The translations under genes and the position numbers were made by a program. Shown here one piece after another: positions 14,386 to 19,252 of a DNA stretch of 19,252 nt; the stretch's first letter is position 1, and each line of letters opens with the position of its first letter. Origin of the DNA: DAOTXK01 sp034435395 (GTDB lineage Bacteria > Chloroflexota > Anaerolineae > Aggregatilineales > Ch27); the NCBI GenBank assembly GCA_034435395.1, contig DAOTXK010000243.1, forward strand, positions 1-19,252, written 5' to 3'. Under the pieces are notes generated by a model. The model did not search any database. It saw only the letters and a program-made list of their open reading frames with translations, and was not told where the DNA came from.

Positions 14386-14484
14386 TGGCGGCTTGGGGCG
14401 GCCAAATAGCCGTTCTTTTGGTCAGGAAGAGCGACCAGCATCTCCCGCTACCCGATTTTGCTGGCGGATGAGGCTGGCAATGGC

Positions 14485-14513
14485 GTGCCCCCTGAACCCC
14501 TTTCGTTTATAAT
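14485..14513 (+). promoter_or_regulatory. Candidate promoter of the first modular secreted-protein gene
   Basis: A perfect TATAAT (14508-14513) about 54 bases before the ATG at 14567. The hexamer 17 bases upstream (GTGCCC) is a weak -35. The 263-bp divergent gap with cysS holds both promoters. A CCAAA-N10-TTTGG inverted pair at 14402-14421 between them is the only other structure seen. Confidence 0.4.
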
Positions 14514-14566
14514 GAGCGGCGCAGGTCAGTGAGACGATGGCCAGTGAGATGACGGGAGGGGGGATC

Positions 14567-15730
14567 ATGTCACGCTACTTGGTCTTGACTCTGGTTTTGC
14601 TCCTGACGGTCGCCGCGCCCACGCAACCGATCATGGCCCAGGACGGCGATGATGCCTGCCCGGCGCTGTTGGAGACCGCCCTGGCGACGGCCAGTGAGTC
14701 GTGCGGCGGCCTGGGCCGCAACCGGGCCTGTTACGGCTACACCCGCGTCCTGGCCGAACCGCGCCGGGGCGCGGCGATCACCTTTGCCGCTCCGGGCGAC
14801 CTGGCTGCGTTGGCCGACATTGCGCGATTGCAGACCAGCGCCTTAAACGTGGACACCGGCGAGTGGGGGGTTGCGCTCATGAGCGTGCAGGCCGATCTGC
14901 CCGACACGCTGCCGGGGCAGAACGTGACGTTTGTCCTGTTCGGGGAGGCCGAACTGCGCGCCGCGCCGGACCCGACAGCCGCTTACCCCGCCCCCATGCA
15001 GGCGTTTTACCTGACCACCGGCCTGGGCCAGGCCCCCTGCCAGGAAGCGCCACGGGACGGCCTGCTGATCCAGGCCCCGGGGGAAACCACCGTTCACTTC
15101 CTGATCAACGGCGTCGAAGTTGAAGTCGGCAGCACCGCGCTCCTGCGCACGCAGGAAGACGATACCCTGAGCATCAACACGCTCGCCGGGACGATCACCG
15201 TCACGGCGGCGGGCGAGAGGCGAACGGCTCTGCCGGGCCAGCGCGTGGACGCCGTCGCCGGTCAGGCCCCCGCTCCGCCCGTTCCCTATGACGCTGGCGA
15301 CGTGGTCCACGCTCCTGTCGAACTGCTGCCGGAGCCAGTCGAAATCCCACCACCCGCGGCAGTGCCTGCGCCCAGTGGATCGATCCGAGTTGACATGGAA
15401 ACGTGTTTCTATAACCCGGGAACGGTGTTTAATGTCCCAGCAAACCGCCCAATCAGGGCGTTCATCGCGCCGGGGTGCTGGCTCACCGCTGAGGCGTCGG
15501 CAGCCATGATGTCGGTGGTTACAGCATCGCTGACCGTAGACGGCACTTCAATGCCTGAAATAAGCCGAGGCTCTGTATGTAGTTGCTGTCCAGAGGGAGA
15601 ATTCAATTTCCTGGTGATCTTTGATGTTCCGCCGCTCCCCCCGGGCGACCATATTTTCGTAGGATACAACGATCATCCCCAACCTGCGGTGCCGTCCCGG
15701 ACTTGGAGTTGCGTCGTTCATGCTGAGTAG
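14567..15730 (+). CDS. Secreted modular protein A (three-Cys module, FecR-like module, variable tail)
   Basis: A 387-residue protein. Signal peptide 1-24 (cleavage after IMA, before Q25). The three-cysteine module has C31, C46 and C55 in a CPALLxTAL...SCGGLGRNRACYGY pattern. A beta-rich stretch ending TFVLFGEAEL (121-130) and a short proline-containing linker follow. The FecR-like segment (about 167-228) reads LIQAPGETTVHFLINGVEVEVGS then LAGTITVTAAGE. A linker leads to a C-terminal domain (about 272-387) with LTVDGTSM (322-329), PPGDH (358-362) and C382. No catalytic motif was recognised, so a structural, binding or sensory cell-envelope role is inferred. The ATG at 14567 has GGGAGGGGGG 3-4 bases upstream. 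From about 15540 the G+C falls to about 52% by hand count, unlike the rest of the gene. Confidence 0.82.
   Translation: MSRYLVLTLVLLLTVAAPTQPIMAQDGDDACPALLETALATASESCGGLGRNRACYGYTRVLAEPRRGAAITFAAPGDLAALADIARLQTSALNVDTGEWGVALMSVQADLPDTLPGQNVTFVLFGEAELRAAPDPTAAYPAPMQAFYLTTGLGQAPCQEAPRDGLLIQAPGETTVHFLINGVEVEVGSTALLRTQEDDTLSINTLAGTITVTAAGERRTALPGQRVDAVAGQAPAPPVPYDAGDVVHAPVELLPEPVEIPPPAAVPAPSGSIRVDMETCFYNPGTVFNVPANRPIRAFIAPGCWLTAEASAAMMSVVTASLTVDGTSMPEISRGSVCSCCPEGEFNFLVIFDVPPLPPGDHIFVGYNDHPQPAVPSRTWSCVVHAE
14636..15237 (+). repeat. 602-bp near-identical block, copy 1
   Basis: Aligned by eye with 15973-16574 (constant offset 1337, no gaps), this block differs at about 14 positions, giving roughly 98% identity. 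Nine changes are synonymous. It covers residues 24-224 of both proteins: it starts at the predicted signal-peptide cleavage site and ends just after the FecR-like module. Sequence on both sides is clearly less similar. Confidence 0.95.
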
Positions 15731-15837
15731 GAACACGTACCATCAATCAGAACCTCATCAATCACAGTAAGAACACGCGCATTTGTTATTCCGATAGAGT
15801 TGCTCATCGTTCCATCGTCGCTGCCGGGGAGAGCCAT
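15718..15837 (-). CDS. Possible 39-residue peptide or gene remnant in the AT-rich spacer
   Basis: A minus-strand ORF from the ATG at 15837 to the TGA at 15718-15720, preceded by GAGGAGG 4 bases upstream, the strongest Shine-Dalgarno match in this area. It encodes MALPGSDDGTMSNSIGITN followed by ARVLTVIDEVLIDGTCSYSA. It overlaps the last 13 bases of modular protein gene A on the opposite strand and lies in about 48% G+C sequence. I recognise no family. It could be a small protein, the end of a decayed gene, or chance. Confidence 0.2.
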   Translation of the reverse strand: MALPGSDDGTMSNSIGITNARVLTVIDEVLIDGTCSYSA

Positions 15838-15903
15838 GATGCCTCCTCGGCATTCGGAGTAGAATGATAGAGATGTCCTCTTTTGTTACTCAGGGGGTGT
15901 CTG

Positions 15904-17049
15904 ATGCTGCGTCAAAAGGTCTTGTTTATCCTGCTGATCCTCATGCTCGCGCTGCCGGCCATGCCGGTCACTGCCCAGGACGGCGATGATGCCTGCCCGG
16001 CGCTGTTGGAGACCGCCCTGGCGACGGCCAGTGAGTCGTGCGGCGGCCTGGGCCGCAACCGGGCCTGTTACGGCTACACCCGTGTCCTGGCCGAACCGCG
16101 CCGGGGCGCGGCGATCACCTTTGCCGCTCCGGGCGACCTGGCTGCGTTGGCTGACATTACTCGATTGCAAACCAGCGCCTTAAACGTGGACACCGGCGAG
16201 TGGGGGGTTGCGCTCCTGAGTGTGCAGGCCGATCTGCCCGACACGCTGCCGGGGCAGAACGTGACGTTTGTCCTGTTTGGGGAGGCCGAACTGCGCGCCG
16301 CGCCGGACCCGACAGCCGCTTACCCCGCTCCCATGCAGGCGTTTTACCTGACCACCGGCCTGGGCCAGGCCCCCTGCCAGGAAGCGCCACGGGACGGCCT
16401 GCTGATCCAGGCCCCGGGGGAAACCACCGTTCACTTCCTGATCAACGGCGTCGAAGTTGAGGTCGGCAGCACGGCGCTCCTGCGCACGCAGGAAGACGAT
16501 ACCCTGAGCATCAACACGCTCGCCGGGACGATCACCGTCACTGCGGTGGGCGAGACGCGAACGGCTCTGCCGGGTTTGCGGGTAGATGTGGCCGCTGGCG
16601 CGCCGCCCGCCGACCCGGTGCCCTACGAGATGGCGGATGTGCAGTATGCGCCGGTCCAGCTGTTGCCGGAGCCGGTCACCTGTCCGAACCCTGCCCGCCT
16701 CTTCGATGTCGGCACCTGCGAAACCGGTCGCCGCGAGGGGGTCGATGACCTTCAGGCCGGGGAAAGCGTCGTCATCATGCAGGGGTGCCGCTGGTCCAAT
16801 ACGCGGGCCGAAGCGGAAGCCGTGCGGGCGGCGGGCGGCGGATTCATTACGATCAACGGCGCGGCGATGAGTGTTTACTATCCCGCCCTTCGCTACATAG
16901 GGGCCGAGCCGGAATACGACATCCCGGCGGGTTGGGAGGTTTCGGTCCGGACGGACTGGGTAGCCGTCCCCGGCAGCTACACCGTGCAGGCTTATATGCC
17001 GCCCTTCTGCGGCGTCCATGTCTGTTCTTTTGTGGTGGGAGGCCAGTGA
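15904..17049 (+). CDS. Secreted modular protein B (paralogue of A with a different tail)
   Basis: A 381-residue protein. The signal peptide 1-24 (ending VTA, before Q25) differs from that of A, but residues 24-224 are almost identical to A, including C31, C46, C55 and the FecR-like module. The linker (to about 258, ending LLPEPV) is homologous but diverged. The tail has C-rich segments (CPNPARLFDVGTC), FITINGAAM (314-322), VPGSY (355-359), C369 and C374. The placement of a (V/I)(D/N)Gxx(M/L) strand followed by a PGx(H/Y) turn matches the tails of A and C, suggesting one beta-sandwich fold that has diverged strongly. The ATG at 15904 has AGGGGG 6 bases upstream. A TAGAAT at 15860-15865 may be its -10, without a clear -35. 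The next gene begins 1 base after its stop. Confidence 0.82.
   Translation: MLRQKVLFILLILMLALPAMPVTAQDGDDACPALLETALATASESCGGLGRNRACYGYTRVLAEPRRGAAITFAAPGDLAALADITRLQTSALNVDTGEWGVALLSVQADLPDTLPGQNVTFVLFGEAELRAAPDPTAAYPAPMQAFYLTTGLGQAPCQEAPRDGLLIQAPGETTVHFLINGVEVEVGSTALLRTQEDDTLSINTLAGTITVTAVGETRTALPGLRVDVAAGAPPADPVPYEMADVQYAPVQLLPEPVTCPNPARLFDVGTCETGRREGVDDLQAGESVVIMQGCRWSNTRAEAEAVRAAGGGFITINGAAMSVYYPALRYIGAEPEYDIPAGWEVSVRTDWVAVPGSYTVQAYMPPFCGVHVCSFVVGGQ
15973..16574 (+). repeat. 602-bp near-identical block, copy 2
   Basis: Partner of 14636-15237. The non-synonymous changes seen are Ala to Thr (GCG to ACT), Met to Leu, Ala to Val and Arg to Thr. The rest are third-position changes. Confidence 0.95.
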
Positions 17050-17050
17050 G

Positions 17051-18922
17051 GTGAAAGCATCCAGCGTGATCTTTGCCGGGCTGTTCTTGATCCTGATCTT
17101 CTCCCCCGGGCGGGTCATCGCCCAGGGCGGCGGGGAGACCTGTCCGGCGCTGGTGCAGACCGCGCTGGAGACGGTCGGGGAAGCGTGCGAGGGGCTGGGG
17201 CGGGACGAGGCCTGTTACGGCTACAACCGGGTGGACGCCACCTTCTGGCAACCCCGCGACGACCTGATCTTCAGCCAGCCAGCCGACCGCGTGCCGCTGC
17301 TGGACCTGCGGACCATCAGCACCGCCCCGCTGGACATCACCGCCGACCGGTGGGGCGTGGCCGTGCTCCATGTGCGGGCGGATGTGCCGGAGACGCTGCC
17401 CGGTCAGGCGGTGACCTTCCTGCTGATGGGGGACGCCAGACTGGAGAACGCCGTCCCGCCAGAACAGGCCGCGCCGCCAGTGACGCCGGTCATAGCGACG
17501 ACGGTGGCGGCGGCCAACCTGCGCAGCCGCCCCTCGGCGAACGCCAACGTGGTGGGCAGCGTGCCCGCCGGGGCTGGGCTGGCGCTGGTGGGCATCAGCG
17601 CGGGCGGGGACTGGTTCCAGGTGGCGCGCGATGACGGTTCCACTGCCTGGGTCTTCGGGGAACTGGTGGCGGCGGACGATGCCGATGCCCTGGCCGCGCT
17701 GCCGGTCGCCGACGGAACCGCGCTCACCTATGGCCCGATGCAGGCCGTCTACTTCACAACCGGCCTGGGCGATCCCGCCTGCGCCGAGGCTCCTGACGCG
17801 CTGGTGGTGCAGTCGCCGCAGGGGGTGGAGGTGGCCCTGCGCATCAACGACCTGGATATTCAGATCGGTTCCACGATCATCGTCTCCCTCACCACTATCC
17901 CCGCTGACACCGGCGGCGAGGTCCTGGTGATGGTGGTCACGCTGCTGCAAGGGACCGCCAACATCCTGCTCAACGGCCAGCAGATCGCCCTGGAACAACC
18001 AAGCTGGGAGCAGCCGGGCGCTTTGCCGGTGTATGCCGTCACCCTCAACGCTGAGGGCCGGGTGGATGAGAATTCCCAGGTGGTCACGCCGCCGCTGGAC
18101 GTGGTAGCGCCAGTGGTGCAGCACACGTGCCTCAACGCCCTGATCATGCTGGAGCGCTCCGACACGTCGGTCTGCGACTCGCCGCTGACGGGCGCTTTTA
18201 TCGCGCCGCAGTCCGCCATCCCGACCGGCGAGGGCGACCCGCTGGCGGGGGTGGATGAGGAGGACGCCTGTGTCGGCGCGCCCGCCACCACGATCAACCT
18301 GCGCGGCGGCCCCGGCACCCACTACCCGCTGCAAGGTCAGATCACCGCTCTGGAAGCCGTCCCCCTGACCGGTTACGCCGACGGCCTGGACGGCTACCGG
18401 TGGTGGCAGGTGAACGGCCAAAACTGGGTGCGCGGCGACCTGGTCCGCACGGCGGGCAACTGCGCCGCGTTGGGGCCGGTCGTCACGCCGGAGCCGCCCG
18501 CCCCGCCGCCAGCGCCCCCCGGCGGAGGCGGCAATAACGGAACCCATGTCGGGCTGATGTGGCACCTGATGGCGTGCGTTTACAGCCAGGAGGCCATCAC
18601 TAACCCGGTTAGCTTTGGCTGGGGCCTCGGCTGCTTCGATTCCCCCGACAGCGCCAGCGCTCACCCGCACCCGGCGGTGTACCAGCTTTTTGTGGACGGC
18701 GCACCGCTGGATATGAGCGTCCTCCAGCAACGCGGGCCGGAGAATCACGCGCCGATCTGCCCCTGGGGTTGGGGCTTTTATTACCCGGCCATCACCCTCG
18801 CGCCCGGCGAGCACACGCTGTCCCTCAACCAGACGCTCACCGATAGCTGGCAGGATACCAGCGGGGGCGGGCAGGCCGGCTCGACCAACACGATGGGCTG
18901 CACGATCAACGTGGTGCGTTAG
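17051..18922 (+). CDS. Secreted modular protein C with two SH3 domains
   Basis: A 623-residue protein. Signal peptide about 1-25 (ending VIAQ). The three-cysteine module has C31, C46 and C55 at the same residue numbers as A and B. WGVAVLHVRADVPETLPGQAVTFLLMGDARL (101-131) follows. A bacterial SH3 domain occupies about 147-207 (AANLRSRPSANANVVGSVPAG, then DWFQV and GSTAWVFGELV). The shared module resumes at PMQAVYFTTGLG (229-240) and continues into a FecR-like segment (about 252-315). A second SH3 domain lies at about 411-466 (INLRGGPGTHYPLQGQI, then WWQV and NWVRGDLV). A Pro/Gly linker (477-496) leads to the C-terminal domain (498-623) with LFVDGAPL, APGEH and C617. SH3 domains in secreted bacterial proteins usually bind the cell wall. 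The GTG at 17051 has GGAGG 8 bases upstream and lies 1 base after gene B. Confidence 0.85.
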   Translation: MKASSVIFAGLFLILIFSPGRVIAQGGGETCPALVQTALETVGEACEGLGRDEACYGYNRVDATFWQPRDDLIFSQPADRVPLLDLRTISTAPLDITADRWGVAVLHVRADVPETLPGQAVTFLLMGDARLENAVPPEQAAPPVTPVIATTVAAANLRSRPSANANVVGSVPAGAGLALVGISAGGDWFQVARDDGSTAWVFGELVAADDADALAALPVADGTALTYGPMQAVYFTTGLGDPACAEAPDALVVQSPQGVEVALRINDLDIQIGSTIIVSLTTIPADTGGEVLVMVVTLLQGTANILLNGQQIALEQPSWEQPGALPVYAVTLNAEGRVDENSQVVTPPLDVVAPVVQHTCLNALIMLERSDTSVCDSPLTGAFIAPQSAIPTGEGDPLAGVDEEDACVGAPATTINLRGGPGTHYPLQGQITALEAVPLTGYADGLDGYRWWQVNGQNWVRGDLVRTAGNCAALGPVVTPEPPAPPPAPPGGGGNNGTHVGLMWHLMACVYSQEAITNPVSFGWGLGCFDSPDSASAHPHPAVYQLFVDGAPLDMSVLQQRGPENHAPICPWGWGFYYPAITLAPGEHTLSLNQTLTDSWQDTSGGGQAGSTNTMGCTINVVR

Positions 18923-18936
18923 GAGAAAGGGGTGCC

Positions 18937-19252
18937 GTGTTGAGCGGTAGACTAAAGGCGCTGGTGGTTCTGTTGCTGGCGGTTGGGTGGGGCGTATTCC
19001 TCCGGCCCGCCACTGCTCAGGAGGGCGGCGCGGACGCCTGCCCGGCGCTGGTGCAGACGGCGCTGGAGACGGTCGGGGAAGCGTGCGCGGGGCTGGGGCG
19101 GGACGAAGCCTGCTACGGTCACCGGCGGGTGGACGCCACCTTCTGGGAGGCGCGGGACGACCTGGTCTTCAGCGAACCCGCTGACCGTATATCCCTCCTC
19201 GATCTCCAATCCATCACCACTCACCCGCTGGACGTAGAAGCTGAAACCTGGG
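18937..19252 (+). CDS. Secreted modular protein D, N-terminal part (runs off the window)
   Basis: The plus strand is open to the window end, giving 105 residues. It starts MLSGRLKALVVLLLAVGW (signal peptide, cleavage near ATAQ), then ADACPALVQTALETVGEAC, AGLGRDEACYGHRRVDATFW and PADRISLLDLQSITTHPLDV. It is much closer to gene C than to A or B, and long stretches of its DNA match C. The GTG at 18937 has AGGGG 4 bases upstream; the TTG at 18940 is an alternative with 7-base spacing. It follows gene C by 14 bases, so B, C and D form one operon. Confidence 0.85.
   Translation, partial: MLSGRLKALVVLLLAVGWGVFLRPATAQEGGADACPALVQTALETVGEACAGLGRDEACYGHRRVDATFWEARDDLVFSEPADRISLLDLQSITTHPLDVEAETW

Noticed and set aside
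16853..18814. 653-codon minus-strand open frame opposite gene C
   Set aside because: It is a shadow of a GC-rich gene. Its translation is rich in R, H, Q and G with no domain pattern, while the plus frame shows a signal peptide and SH3 domains.

Overview
The window is GC-rich (roughly two-thirds G+C by eye), gene-dense bacterial chromosome. No single gene fixes the taxon. The mix suggests a Chloroflexota genome of the Anaerolineae type: secreted SH3/FecR-like modular proteins, a two-domain PstS-like binding protein, an orphan contractile-tail tube protein, and frequent GTG/TTG starts. That placement is an inference.

Layout. Positions 1-4844 read on the minus strand. In reading order they hold a secreted protein with two PstS-like domains (4844-3132), then an operon of three tandem paralogous dual-specificity-phosphatase-like proteins (2917-1348), a two-domain Nudix hydrolase (1367-363), and the start of an MFS transporter that leaves the window (219-1). 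Next come tRNA-Ala(CGC) with a near-consensus promoter, a lone gp19-like tail-tube protein on the minus strand, and a 446-bp gap containing a minisatellite and inverted repeats. A plus-strand run follows (6064-9725): an Lgt-fold protein that appears to lack key catalytic residues, an isoprenylcysteine-methyltransferase-like protein, a carbon-nitrogen hydrolase, and a polytopic GT-C-like membrane protein. A minus-strand run (14303-9756) carries cysS, a DUF2283 protein, rlmB, a GT4 glycosyltransferase and a SAM methyltransferase. cysS next to rlmB is a familiar housekeeping arrangement. The last two genes look like surface-glycan or glycolipid functions.

The right end (14567-19252, plus strand) is the most unusual part. 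It is a tandem array of four exported proteins (the fourth is cut by the window edge) that share an N-terminal three-cysteine module. In the three complete genes this is followed by a FecR-like beta-rich module and a divergent C-terminal domain. The first two genes share a 602-bp block that is about 98% identical. It begins at the predicted signal-peptidase site and ends after the FecR-like module, while the signal peptides and tails differ. The third gene has an SH3 domain inserted into the shared module. The tail of the first gene and the spacer after it drop to about 50% G+C, which suggests recombination of tail cassettes.

All assignments rest on reading motifs and translations by eye. No database search was run.
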